Source: Tepidiforma thermophila (GTDB taxonomy: Bacteria > Chloroflexota > Dehalococcoidia > Tepidiformales > Tepidiformaceae). Taken from it: 64,000 bases of DNA. Of this stretch, positions 1 to 8,737 are shown one piece after another (within the stretch, counting starts at the first letter, position 1; every line of letters starts with the position of its first letter). A model generated the notes under the pieces. That model was not told where the DNA came from, did no database searches, and was given only the letters and a program-made list of their open reading frames with translations. The stretch covers positions 1,674,001 through 1,738,000 of the forward strand of contig NZ_PDJQ01000001.1 in assembly GCF_002563855.1 (NCBI RefSeq). Reading direction: 5' to 3'. The position numbers and the translations under genes were made by a program.

Positions 1-1
1 G

Positions 2-571
2 GAGCGCTGGGGGCTCGATGTCGTCGTCTCCGGGTCGCAAAAGGGCTGGATGGTGCCGCCGGGCCTTGCCTTCGTGTACATGAGCGAGCGCGCCTGGGCC
101 GCCAACGCCGAGGCGAAGATGCCACGCTTCTACTTCGATGCAGCAAAAACGCGTGACTCGCTTGCGAAACTCCAGAATCCGTGGACCCCGGCCATGTCGG
201 TCTACTACGCACTCGACAAGGCGTTCGAGCTGATGCGCGCCGAGGGGCTCGAGGGGATCTTCACCCGCCACGAGGCGGTCGCGAACTATACCCGCGAACG
301 CGTGAAAGCCATGGGCCTGAAGCTCGTCCCAGTCGATGAGCGGTACGCATCGAACACCGTGACCGCCGTCTGGTGGCCGGAGGGTGTGGACGGCAAGGCG
401 ATCAGCCGCCGCGCCCGCGAGGAGTTCGGGGTCGTTCTCGGCGGCGGCCAGGGCAAACTCGAGGGCAAGATCTTCCGCGTCGGGCATCTCGGCTGGGTGC
501 ATCAGGCCGATGTCGCTGAGGCGCTCGACGTCGTCGAAAAGCTTCTCGCTGAGGCTCGCGCCCGGGTCTAG
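2..571 (+). CDS. Class V aminotransferase (serine-glyoxylate / phosphoserine type), 5' truncated
   Basis: The gene enters from the left edge, so only the C-terminal 189 residues are present. The first codons read through GSQKG; the Lys at 41-43 fits the PLP-binding lysine of alanine-glyoxylate/serine-pyruvate aminotransferases (fold type I, class V). The rest (PALSVYYAL-like helix, FxVVLGGGQGKLEGKIFRVGHLG near the end) matches the family C-terminal domain, where the GxFRIGHLG element contacts PLP. In many bacteria and archaea such an enzyme sits next to serA and acts as phosphoserine or serine transaminase. That arrangement is seen here, with the SerA fusion starting 81 bp downstream. The substrate is inferred from context. 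Transcription probably ends at the 14-bp-arm hairpin at 597-627. Confidence 0.88.
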   Translation, partial: ERWGLDVVVSGSQKGWMVPPGLAFVYMSERAWAANAEAKMPRFYFDAAKTRDSLAKLQNPWTPAMSVYYALDKAFELMRAEGLEGIFTRHEAVANYTRERVKAMGLKLVPVDERYASNTVTAVWWPEGVDGKAISRRAREEFGVVLGGGQGKLEGKIFRVGHLGWVHQADVAEALDVVEKLLAEARARV

Positions 572-596
572 CTGCACCCGCGCGGCCCTGCCTCCG

Positions 597-627
597 GGCC
601 CGGTCATGCAGTTTGCATGACCGGGCC
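597..627 (+). terminator. Perfect 14-bp inverted repeat, terminator-like, containing operator copy 1
   Basis: Arms GGCCCGGTCATGCA (597-610) and TGCATGACCGGGCC (614-627) are separated by GTT. It lies 26 bp after the aminotransferase stop and could form a strong RNA hairpin, followed by TTCGTC rather than a U-tract. Its core ATGCA-GTT-TGCAT (606-618) recurs 28 bp downstream, so it may also be a protein-binding site. Confidence 0.7.
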
Positions 628-646
628 TTCGTCATGCATACTGCAT
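606..646 (+). promoter_or_regulatory. Tandem operators ATGCA-N3-TGCAT over the serA promoter
   Basis: Two copies of the same 13-bp palindrome are visible: ATGCA-GTT-TGCAT at 606-618 and ATGCA-TAC-TGCAT at 634-646, with centres 28 bp apart. They cover a candidate promoter with -35 TTGCAT (613-618), an 18-bp spacer and -10 CATACT (637-642). The start codon of the XRE-SerA fusion is at 653. The position fits an autoregulatory operator for the XRE domain encoded immediately downstream. Binding is inferred, not shown. Confidence 0.6.
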
Positions 647-652
647 AGCGCC

Positions 653-2425
653 ATGACCCCCGAACAGTTCATCGCCGAGCGTAACGCGCTTGGCCTCTCG
701 CAAAGCGCTCTCGCCGAGGCCCTCGGCGTCGACCAGGGCACTATCAGCCGCTGGGAAGCCGGCAAGACCCGCATTCCGCCCGCCATCGAACTCGCCCTTG
801 CCACCCTAAAGGAGAAGCTGCACCCAATGACCGCCCCTCGCCGTCCCCGCGTCCTCGTCGCTGACCCTGTCGCACCGGAGGGTATCGAACTGCTGCGCCG
901 GGTGGCCGACGTTGACGTGCGCACCGGCCTCCAGCAGGACGCACTCATCGCTGCCATCCCTGACTACGAGGCCCTCGTTGTGCGCAGCGAGACGAAGGTC
1001 ACCCGGCCGGTCATTGAGGCCGCATCGAAGCTCCAGGTCGTCGGCCGCGCAGGTGTCGGCGTTGACAACATCGACCTCGACGCCGCCACCGAGCGGGGCG
1101 TCATCGTCGTCAACGCCCCCCAGGGCAACACCATCGCGGCGGCTGAGCACACCATCGCCCTCCTCCTGGCGCTCGCCCGCCACATCCCCCAGGCAGATGC
1201 ATCGATGCGCGCCGGCAAGTGGGACCGGAAGAGCTACATCGGCACCGAAGTGCGCGGCAAGACCCTCGGCATTGTCGGCCTCGGGAAAATCGGCTCCGAA
1301 GTTGCGCGGCGGGCCGTTGCCATGGAGATGCGCGTCCTCGCCGTCGATCCCTTCGTGCCGGTCGAGCGGGCGCGCGCGCTTGGCGTTGAATCAGTCGATT
1401 TCGAGCAGCTCCTCATGCTTTCCGACTTCATCTCGGTTCACCCGCCGCTCACCGCCGCCACCCAGGGGATGATCGGCGCTGCCGAGATCGCCCGGATGAA
1501 GGACGGCGTACGCATCATCAACGTGGCCCGTGGCGGCATCATCGATGAGGCGGCGCTCGCCGAGGCGGTCCGCAACGGTAAGGTTGCCGGCGCCGCGGTC
1601 GATGTGTTCACTGCCGAGCCGCCGCCACCCGATAACCCCCTGCTCGGGGACCCGCGCATTATCACAACTCCGCACCTCGGCGCCTCGACCGCCGAAGCGC
1701 AGGAGCGCGTTGCCATCGATGTGGCCGAGCAGATTATCGACGTGCTCGAAGGGCGCCCTGCCCGGTACGCCGTCAACGCCCCGCTCCTCGCCCCCGAGAC
1801 GCTGCAGGTGGTCGGCCCGTACATGGGCGTCGCCGAGCAGCTGGGCATGGTCGCTACCCAGCTCGTGACCGGCAAGCTGGAGGCGATCGAAATCGAGTAC
1901 TACGGCGAGATCACGGAGCATGACACCACGCCCCTCCGCGCGGCCGTCATCCGCGGCCTGCTCCGGCCCATCAGCGAAGAGAACGTCAACATCGTCAACG
2001 CCCACCTCGTTGCGGCCGGGCGCGGCTGGGATATCCGTGAGACGACGCGCGCGTCCCACGAGGTCTTCCACAACCTCGTCAGCGTCAGGGTTCGCACCAC
2101 CCAGGCCGAGGTCGCCGTCTCCGGCACGGTCGAGCGCGGCCAGCCGCGCATCGTTCTCATCAACGGGCTTGATGTCGACATTGCCCCCGAGCGCGGGATG
2201 TGCATCATCGTCTGCGACAACGAGGACCGGCCCGGGATGATTGGCCGCGTCGGTACGCTCCTCGGGCAGTTCGACATCAACATCCAGTCCATGCAGGTCG
2301 GCCGCCGGGCGCGCCGGGGGAGGGCACTCATGCTCATCGCTGTCGATGAAGAGCCCACGCCGGACCAGCTGGCCCAGGTCGAGGCGATCGACGGCATCTA
2401 CAACGTCCGCCTTGTGCGCCTTTAA
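653..2425 (+). CDS. serA: XRE helix-turn-helix fused to D-3-phosphoglycerate dehydrogenase
   Basis: SerA oxidises 3-phosphoglycerate to 3-phosphohydroxypyruvate with NAD+, the first step of serine synthesis. Residues 59-590 form a normal long-type SerA: NAD-binding GLGKIG near residue 210, catalytic NVARGG (Arg) and TPHLGAST (His), an intervening ASB domain, and a C-terminal ACT domain (about 515-590, DNEDRPGMIG) that usually binds serine. Residues 1-58 are an XRE/Cro HTH (SQSALAEALGVDQGTISRWE), joined in frame with no stop codon. Start 653 lacks an SD and may be near-leaderless. An internal AAAGGAG (808-814) lies 12 nt before ATG 827, which would give a plain 532-residue SerA. An upstream in-frame ATG at 617 lies inside the operator and is less likely. 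The upstream gene is the probable pathway transaminase. The stop overlaps the convergent SEDS gene by 4 bp. Confidence 0.9.
   Translation: MTPEQFIAERNALGLSQSALAEALGVDQGTISRWEAGKTRIPPAIELALATLKEKLHPMTAPRRPRVLVADPVAPEGIELLRRVADVDVRTGLQQDALIAAIPDYEALVVRSETKVTRPVIEAASKLQVVGRAGVGVDNIDLDAATERGVIVVNAPQGNTIAAAEHTIALLLALARHIPQADASMRAGKWDRKSYIGTEVRGKTLGIVGLGKIGSEVARRAVAMEMRVLAVDPFVPVERARALGVESVDFEQLLMLSDFISVHPPLTAATQGMIGAAEIARMKDGVRIINVARGGIIDEAALAEAVRNGKVAGAAVDVFTAEPPPPDNPLLGDPRIITTPHLGASTAEAQERVAIDVAEQIIDVLEGRPARYAVNAPLLAPETLQVVGPYMGVAEQLGMVATQLVTGKLEAIEIEYYGEITEHDTTPLRAAVIRGLLRPISEENVNIVNAHLVAAGRGWDIRETTRASHEVFHNLVSVRVRTTQAEVAVSGTVERGQPRIVLINGLDVDIAPERGMCIIVCDNEDRPGMIGRVGTLLGQFDINIQSMQVGRRARRGRALMLIAVDEEPTPDQLAQVEAIDGIYNVRLVRL
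808..829 (+). promoter_or_regulatory. Internal ribosome binding site and start for a short SerA isoform
   Basis: AAAGGAG at 808-814 precedes an in-frame ATG at 827 by 12 nt. That ATG is where ordinary SerA proteins begin (MTAPRRPRVLVADP). The spacing is long but usable. It suggests either dual translation of HTH-SerA and SerA, or a recent fusion that kept the old RBS. Confidence 0.5.
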
Positions 2426-3717
2426 GGGGCAGGCGAAACCGATTCTGCCCTGGCGGTGTGCGAAAGTCCCAGAAGCAGCCCGACCAGGCCGAGGTTAACC
2501 ACGAGGCTCGACCCGCCGTAGCTGACGAACGGCAGCGTGATGCCTGTCGTTGGGATCAGCCGCAGGTTGCCGCCAATGATGACGGCCGCCTGGATTCCGA
2601 CGAGCAGCGCAACCGCCGCCGCGAGCAGCCGGCAATAGCTATCGCGTGCCTCGGCAGCCACCCGCAGCCCGGCGTGCAGCAGCGCCAGGTAGACCAGGGC
2701 GACGCCGGCCGCGCCGGCCATCCCCAGCTCCTCGGCAACTGCAACATAGACATAATCAGTCGATGATGCCGGGACCACGTCCGGCATCCCCCGGCCGAGG
2801 CCGATGCCCAGGATCCCCCCGGCGTTGATGGCATACGTCGCCTGGAGCGACTGGTAGCCGGACCCCGCGGGGTCAGCCATGGGGTCAAGCCAGGCGTCGA
2901 TGCGCGCCTGGACGTGCCCGAACGCCGCATATCCGATCACCCCGGTTGCGACGACCAGCCCGGCGCCGGCGGCGGCGAACGCCACCCTCCCGGTAGCAAG
3001 GTACACCAGCGCCACGGCCAGCAAGAGCAGCAGCGCAATCGACCCGAGGTCGCGGAGCAGCGCCAGCGCCAGGATGGCCCCCGCCAGGACGAGCGCCAGC
3101 GGCAGCACGTAAACCGCACCCGGCACGGCCGCACTGCGAACCCTGGGCAGCGGCCGGCTGAGCGCACCGCCGGCGTCCGCGAGGTAGCCGGCAAGGAACA
3201 GGACGAGGAACGCCTTGATGAACTCGGTGGTCTGCACCGACTGCCCCGCAACCCGCACCCACAGGCGGGCACCGTTGATGGTCTCCCCGAAGAGGCCGGT
3301 CGCAACAAGCACCAGCACTGCCAGCAGGCCGCTCGTGTACGTCAGCGAGCGGAGACGGTTGGGCATGCGGCCGGCTGCCAGCCCCATCGTGAAGGCGGCA
3401 AACCCGACAGTGAGCCAGTTCGCCTGCTGCGATGCCGAAGCCGGCGCCAGCCGGCTTACCATCACGATGCCCAGCAGAGCGACCAGCGCGACGAGGGGCA
3501 ACGGCTCGGGCCGGGCCCGCGGCGCAACCAGGCGCGACGCAGCGTGCATCCCGATCACGCAAAGCGCTGCCTGCGTTACGATGCGAGCCATGCTCCCGGG
3601 CAGCTCAAACCCGGCGGCCGCGAGCGACCGCCATCCGATCCCGAGCAGCAGCAGCGGTCCGGTGAGGAGCGCGAGCTCGACCGCCCGTTCCCGGGAGAAC
3701 GCGTGCCGGAGGATCAC
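2422..3717 (-). CDS. SEDS family peptidoglycan glycosyltransferase (FtsW/RodA/SpoVE)
   Basis: A 431-residue polytopic membrane protein with about ten hydrophobic segments. SEDS proteins polymerise lipid II into glycan strands together with a class B PBP. The family signature near the C-terminus is clear (IPTTGITLPFVSYGGSSLVVN), as is the FIKAFLVLFLAGYLAD segment where the catalytic-loop region normally lies. The start is a GTG at 3717, with only a weak GAGAG upstream; starting later would remove the first membrane span. The 5' end overlaps the 5' end of the divergent kinase gene by 15 bp and the 3' end overlaps serA by 4 bp. I cannot decide between a division (FtsW) and elongation (RodA) role. 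No PBP gene is adjacent, whereas a Ser/Thr kinase is, as in actinobacterial pkn-rodA clusters. Confidence 0.88.
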   Translation of the reverse strand: MILRHAFSRERAVELALLTGPLLLLGIGWRSLAAAGFELPGSMARIVTQAALCVIGMHAASRLVAPRARPEPLPLVALVALLGIVMVSRLAPASASQQANWLTVGFAAFTMGLAAGRMPNRLRSLTYTSGLLAVLVLVATGLFGETINGARLWVRVAGQSVQTTEFIKAFLVLFLAGYLADAGGALSRPLPRVRSAAVPGAVYVLPLALVLAGAILALALLRDLGSIALLLLLAVALVYLATGRVAFAAAGAGLVVATGVIGYAAFGHVQARIDAWLDPMADPAGSGYQSLQATYAINAGGILGIGLGRGMPDVVPASSTDYVYVAVAEELGMAGAAGVALVYLALLHAGLRVAAEARDSYCRLLAAAVALLVGIQAAVIIGGNLRLIPTTGITLPFVSYGGSSLVVNLGLVGLLLGLSHTARAESVSPAP

Positions 3718-5013
3718 CTGACGCTCTCAGCAGCGGACATCATTGAGGGACGATACCGCCTCGAGCGGCTGCTCGGAACCGGCGGCATGGCCGAGGTCTG
3801 GCTCGCAGAGGACCTCCGTCTCGGCCGCTGGGTCGCGGTCAAGGCGCTCCACTCCGCGCTCACCGAGGCAATCGACCCCGAGGCCGTGGCTGCCTTTGAG
3901 CGCGAAGCCCGCGTGGTCGCCCGGCTCCAGCACCCGAACATCGTCGCAGTGTACGACGCGGGTGAGTTCGCCGGGCGCCGCTACATCGTGACCGAATACG
4001 TCCACGGCTACACGCTGCGCCAGCTCATCGCCACCCAGGGCCGGCTGACTGAGCGCGAGGTTGTGCGGCTTGGCCGCCAGGTGGCATCTGCGCTCGCCTA
4101 CGCCCACGCACAGGGCGTCGTCCACGGCGACGTCAAGCCGGAGAACATCCTGCTCAATGAGCAGGGCGTCGCCAAGCTCGCCGATTTCGGCGTGGCCGAA
4201 ACGCTCGGGCGCACCCTTTCGCCGGCGATGGCGAACGACATCCTGGGTACCATCGCCTACCTCGCCCCGGAGGTGATCCAGGGCGAGCGGCCCTCGCCCG
4301 CAGCCGACCAGTACGCCCTCGCGCTCACCCTTTACGAGGCTGCCGCGGGTCGCCTCCCGTGGTCGGGGGTCAGCCCGGCCGCCGTCGCCGGGCAGCGGCT
4401 CGCTGCGCCCGCCCCTCCGCTCCGGCGGTTCGCGCCCGGTGCGTCCGCCGCTCTCGAAGCCGTCCTGGCCCGCGGGTTGGCGATCGAACCGGCTGCCCGC
4501 TTTCCGGGTATGGAGACCTTTGGAGCAGCACTCGCCGGGGTCAACCCTCCTGCTGCCGCAGGGAGCGCGCCTCCTTCCGTGCCGCCGGGCCGGCCACCGC
4601 GGCTGCGGGGGCATCCGACCGCCAGGGTTCCGCGAGGGTCCGCCTCGCCGCACCGCGGGCGCAGCGGCCCGGCCTGGTACACCGTTCTGGCAGTGACCGG
4701 CGTGGTCCTGTTCGCAATCGGCCTGGGTGTTCTCGGAGCCGCCCTGATTACCGGAGATGAACGCCCCTCCGGGCCGACCCCGGTCCCCACCCCGGTCCCG
4801 ACGAGTGTGCCGGAGCCGACGGCGACCCCGACGCCGCGACCCGAGCCGACAGCCACGCCCACCCGGGAGCCGTCCCCTGTCCCCTCTCCCTCGCCGGCTC
4901 CCTCGCCGAGCCCGACGCGCACACCAGCGACAGGCACCCCGCCGCCGACGTCCACCCCGACCGGTCCTGCGGGGACCGTGACCCCAGTGGCGACCCCCAC
5001 GCCAACACCTTGA
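3703..5013 (+). CDS. Membrane-anchored serine/threonine protein kinase with Pro/Thr-rich extracellular tail
   Basis: A Hanks-type kinase domain fills about residues 17-280: glycine loop GTGGMAEV, VAVKAL (ATP lysine near residue 47), HGDVKPEN catalytic loop (near 142), ADFG and LAPEV. The usual HRD arginine is Gly, making it a non-RD kinase. A single membrane span (about 327-350) is followed by about 80 residues of repeating Pro-Thr-x, probably a wall-spanning extracellular stalk. No PASTA or other sensor domain follows before the stop at 5013. Start GTG 3703 has GGGAG five bases upstream; the frame stays open much further left, but that region is antisense to the SEDS gene. Its neighbour suggests control of cell-wall synthesis or division (inference). 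Confidence 0.85.
   Translation: MPEDHLTLSAADIIEGRYRLERLLGTGGMAEVWLAEDLRLGRWVAVKALHSALTEAIDPEAVAAFEREARVVARLQHPNIVAVYDAGEFAGRRYIVTEYVHGYTLRQLIATQGRLTEREVVRLGRQVASALAYAHAQGVVHGDVKPENILLNEQGVAKLADFGVAETLGRTLSPAMANDILGTIAYLAPEVIQGERPSPAADQYALALTLYEAAAGRLPWSGVSPAAVAGQRLAAPAPPLRRFAPGASAALEAVLARGLAIEPAARFPGMETFGAALAGVNPPAAAGSAPPSVPPGRPPRLRGHPTARVPRGSASPHRGRSGPAWYTVLAVTGVVLFAIGLGVLGAALITGDERPSGPTPVPTPVPTSVPEPTATPTPRPEPTATPTREPSPVPSPSPAPSPSPTRTPATGTPPPTSTPTGPAGTVTPVATPTPTP
4771..5010 (+). repeat. Low-complexity Pro/Thr-rich coding repeat
   Basis: Imperfect repeats of PTP, PTA and PSP codons encode the extracellular stalk of the kinase. A shorter Thr-Pro repeat of the same style links the domains of the secreted CAP protein at about 10215-10300. 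Confidence 0.75.
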
Positions 5014-5085
5014 CGTCTGTCAAAAATTCGCATCACCAGTATTGAACACGGCTATCGTGTGCTAGGCTCGCCGGCGGAGGTGACC

Positions 5086-6183
5086 ATGCAACTCGGACTC
5101 TTCATGATGCCTACCCATCCGCCGGAGCGCTCTCCATACGACGGCGCCCAATGGGACCTGCAGATGATCCGGTGGGCCGACGAGCTGGGCTTCGACGAGG
5201 CCTGGATCGGCGAGCACTTCACGGCCATCTGGGAGCCTGTCCCCGCACCGGACCTGCTCATCGCGCAGGCCCTCCTCCAGACCAGCCGCATCAAGCTGGC
5301 GCCGGGCGCGCACCTGCTCCCCTACCACCACCCGGCGGAGCTCGCCGCGCGCGTCGCCTACCTGGACCACCTCGCCCGGGGGCGATTCATGTTCGGGATC
5401 GGGTCGAGCGGCCTGCCCTCCGACTGGCACCTCTTCAACGTGGACGGTGCGGCCGGTGAAAACCGCAGGATGACCGCCGAGGCCCTCGAGATCATCCTCC
5501 GCATCTGGGAGGCCGAGGGCGAGATGCGCTACGAAGGCCAGTACTGGACCGTGCACGTTCCCCCGCCAATGGTTGATGGCCTGCTCTACCACCACCTCAA
5601 GCCGTTCCAGAAACCCCACCCGCCGATCGGCATCGCAGGGTTGAGCCCCCGCTCAGATACCCTCAGGCTGGCCGGCGAGCGAGGCTTTATCCCCATGAGC
5701 CTCAATCTCAGCCCTCACTACATCTCCACCCACTGGGAGGTGTACGAAGAAGCCGCGCGAGCGGCCGGGCGCGACCCCAACCGTGCCAGCTGGCGCATCG
5801 TTCGCGAGGTGTTCGTCGCTGAGACGGATGCCGAAGCCCGGCGCTGGTGCCTCGAAGGGAACATGGGGCGGCAGGAGCGCGAATACCTGCTGCCCCTCTT
5901 CCGCGCGTTCGATTTCGCGCAATGGATGACGTCCGACCCGAACGTCTCCCCTGCTGACCTCACGCCCGAGTATTTCGTCGACCACGGCTGGCTGGTCGGT
6001 TCGGTCGAAACGGTTACCGAAAAGCTGCTGGAAATGGACCGCCAGGTGGGCGGCTTTGGGACGCTGCTCGTCCTCGGGTTCGACTACGCCGACCAGCCCG
6101 GGCCGTGGCGCCAGTCGATGGAGGTCCTCGCCCGCGAGGTCATGCCGCGTGTGAACCGGGCGCTCCAGCCTGCGCCCGCCTGA
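5086..6183 (+). CDS. LLM-class flavin/F420-dependent oxidoreductase
   Basis: A 365-residue protein of the luciferase-like monooxygenase TIM-barrel family. It starts MQLGLFMMPTHPPERS and has GFDEAWIGEHF (strand 2 and following residues), the PGAHLLPYHHPAELAARVAYLDHLARGRF block and GSSGLPSDW, typical of large LLM alpha-subunit-type enzymes. These use FMN or F420 to oxidise or reduce small substrates; the F420 pathway gene fbiC is in this window. The start at 5086 was chosen because GGAGG (5076-5080) lies five bases before it; a possible start at 5059 would add nine unconserved residues. It is probably monocistronic, ending at the bidirectional terminator at 6221-6243. The substrate is unknown. 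Confidence 0.85.
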   Translation: MQLGLFMMPTHPPERSPYDGAQWDLQMIRWADELGFDEAWIGEHFTAIWEPVPAPDLLIAQALLQTSRIKLAPGAHLLPYHHPAELAARVAYLDHLARGRFMFGIGSSGLPSDWHLFNVDGAAGENRRMTAEALEIILRIWEAEGEMRYEGQYWTVHVPPPMVDGLLYHHLKPFQKPHPPIGIAGLSPRSDTLRLAGERGFIPMSLNLSPHYISTHWEVYEEAARAAGRDPNRASWRIVREVFVAETDAEARRWCLEGNMGRQEREYLLPLFRAFDFAQWMTSDPNVSPADLTPEYFVDHGWLVGSVETVTEKLLEMDRQVGGFGTLLVLGFDYADQPGPWRQSMEVLAREVMPRVNRALQPAPA

Positions 6184-6220
6184 TACTGCCTCGTCCTGCC
6201 GGTCGCCGGGCAACCAGAAA

Positions 6221-6243
6221 GGGGGCTCCACCATGGAGCCCCC
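6221..6243. terminator. Bidirectional hairpin terminator
   Basis: Perfect 10-bp arms GGGGGCTCCA / TGGAGCCCCC with loop CCA, flanked by AAA on the left and TTA on the right, lie between two convergent genes. The A/T flanks give short U-runs on both strands. Confidence 0.85.
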
Positions 6244-6278
6244 TTACGGTGAGGTCAGCTCCGCACAATCTTCCGACG

Positions 6279-7290
<1,012 letters not shown>

Positions 7291-7307
<17 letters not shown>

Positions 7308-8292
7308 CGGGCACCTCCCGGCGGACACGTTCAGATTCCCAGCAGGCGGCGTAGTGCTTCTCGCCTACGAGGTTGAAGGGCGGATACTCTTCGCGGCAGC
7401 GGTCCACCCGCCACGCGCAGCGCGGGTAGAACGGGCAGCCCGGCGGGAGATGCGCGAGGTCCGGCGGAAGGCCTTCGATCGGAATGAGCTTCTCTTTGCG
7501 CCGCTCATCGAGGCGCGGCACGGAGTTGAGCAGCCCGACCGTGTACGGGTGCTTCGGATTCCGGTACAGCTCCACCGCGGAGGCGGTCTCGATGACCCGG
7601 CCCGCGTACATCACATTCACCCGGTCGGCGTAGCGTGCCACCACGCCGAGGTTGTGGGTGATGATGATGACCGCCGTCCCGAACTCCCGGCTCAGCCGGT
7701 TCATGACTTCGAGGATCTGCGCCTGGATCGTCACGTCAAGCGCCGTCGTCGGCTCGTCGGCGAGGAGCAGCTTGGGGTTGCAGCTCATCGCCATGGCGAT
7801 CATGACGCGCTGGCGCATCCCACCCGAGAACTGGTGCGGGTAATCGTCCAGGCGGCGTTTCGCCTCAGGGATGCCGACCATTTCCAGCAGTTCCGCGGCG
7901 CGGTCGCGAGCCGCCTGGCCGTGGAGGTTCATGTGAAGCTCGAGCGTCTCCGTCAGCTGGCGCCCGATGGTGAGGACCGGGTTGAGCGAGGTCATCGGCT
8001 CCTGGAAGACCATCCCGATCTCATTGCCGCGGACCTTCCGGATTTCGTCCTCGTCGAGCTTCAGGAGGTCGCGCCCTTTGAAGATGATCTCGCCGGAGAC
8101 GATTTTGCCGGGCGGCTGCGGAATAAGCCGAAGGATCGAGAGCGCCGAAACGCTCTTTCCGCACCCGGATTCCCCGACGAGCCCGAGGGTCTCCCCCTCT
8201 TCGACCACGTACGAGGTGCCGTCGACCGCCTTGACGACGCCCTCCTGCGTGTAGAAATACGTGCGCAGGTCTTTGACCTCGAGTAGCGGCAT
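7291..8292 (-). CDS. Oligopeptide/dipeptide ABC transporter ATP-binding protein (OppD/DppD type)
   Basis: A 333-residue ATPase, partner of the OppF-like protein. It has Walker [24 protein letters not shown] signature, [12 protein letters not shown] Walker B and the C-terminal [17 protein letters not shown] cysteine segment of the family. The start at 8292 follows AAAGGAG closely. The reading frame continues further upstream but would run through the tRNA-Leu gene, so longer starts are rejected. It begins 65 bp downstream of tRNA-Leu on the same strand. The missing permeases must be encoded elsewhere. Confidence 0.9.
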
Positions 8293-8357
8293 CCCTTCTC
8301 CTTTCGCGCCCGGCATTGCCGGCAGTGACCGGTACTCGCCGCCCGGCTGAGCTCGAG

Positions 8358-8442
8358 TGGTGGGGAAGAGGAGACTCGAACTCCTACGCCTTGCGGCACA
8401 TGATCCTAAGTCATGCTCGTCTGCCGATTCCGACACTTCCCC
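8358..8442 (-). tRNA. tRNA-Leu (UAG)
   Basis: Acceptor GGGGAAG pairs with CTTCCCC; A73 and an encoded CCA follow. The anticodon loop reads CTTAGGA (anticodon TAG) in a CATGA/TCATG stem. The gene has the long variable arm of class II tRNAs, 85 nt in all. Confidence 0.95.
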
Positions 8443-8491
8443 ACGAAGTGCCCGGGCGGCCCCGTGGCTGCCCGGCGGTCGTACAGGGAGC

Positions 8492-8567
8492 TGGTGAGCC
8501 GCGGAGGACTCGAACCTCCAACCGGCTGATTAAGAGTCAGCTGCTCTGCCAGTTGAGCTAGCGGCCC
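8492..8567 (-). tRNA. tRNA-Lys (CUU)
   Basis: Acceptor GGGCCGC pairs with GCGGCTC (one G-U); A73 and CCA are encoded. The anticodon loop is CTCTTAA (anticodon CTT). It lies 49 nt upstream of tRNA-Leu and the two are probably cotranscribed. Confidence 0.96.
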
Positions 8568-8583
8568 CCTCAGGACGCGCGGG

Positions 8584-8614
8584 AGTATATCACGGGCCTT
8601 TCGCGTCGCGGCAA
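8584..8614 (-). promoter_or_regulatory. Promoter of the tRNA-Lys/tRNA-Leu unit
   Basis: On the minus strand TTGCCG (8614-8609) and TATACT (8589-8584) are separated by 19 bp, and the -10 lies 16 bp before the tRNA-Lys 5' end. Confidence 0.6.
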
Positions 8615-8725
8615 CTCGCGACGTGCCGATACCGCTGCCTTTACGTTACCTCGCCCCGCTATCCGGGTCCAGCATCCCGCCCGGGTGGGTGCGGCATTAT
8701 CCTCGTTCGTTAACCCCCGCCGGCG

Positions 8726-8731
8726 TAGGCT
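8726..8731 (+). promoter_or_regulatory. -10 element for a leaderless GDPD transcript
   Basis: TAGGCT ends exactly 6 nt before GTG 8738 and there is no SD. The same geometry recurs before genes at 49849, 50355 and 62211. Confidence 0.5.
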
Positions 8732-8737
8732 GCTACC

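Noticed and set aside
2914-3702. Long upstream extension of the kinase reading frame
   Set aside because: It is antisense to the SEDS gene, which has membrane-protein motifs; high GC keeps opposite frames open. The kinase starts at 3703.
4771-5010. CRISPR-like or satellite repeat
   Set aside because: The repeats are protein-coding Pro/Thr codons in frame with the kinase, irregular in length and without spacers.
8293-8436. N-terminal extension of the OppD-like protein
   Set aside because: The extra codons overlap the tRNA-Leu gene; the ATG at 8292 has an AAAGGAG in front of it.
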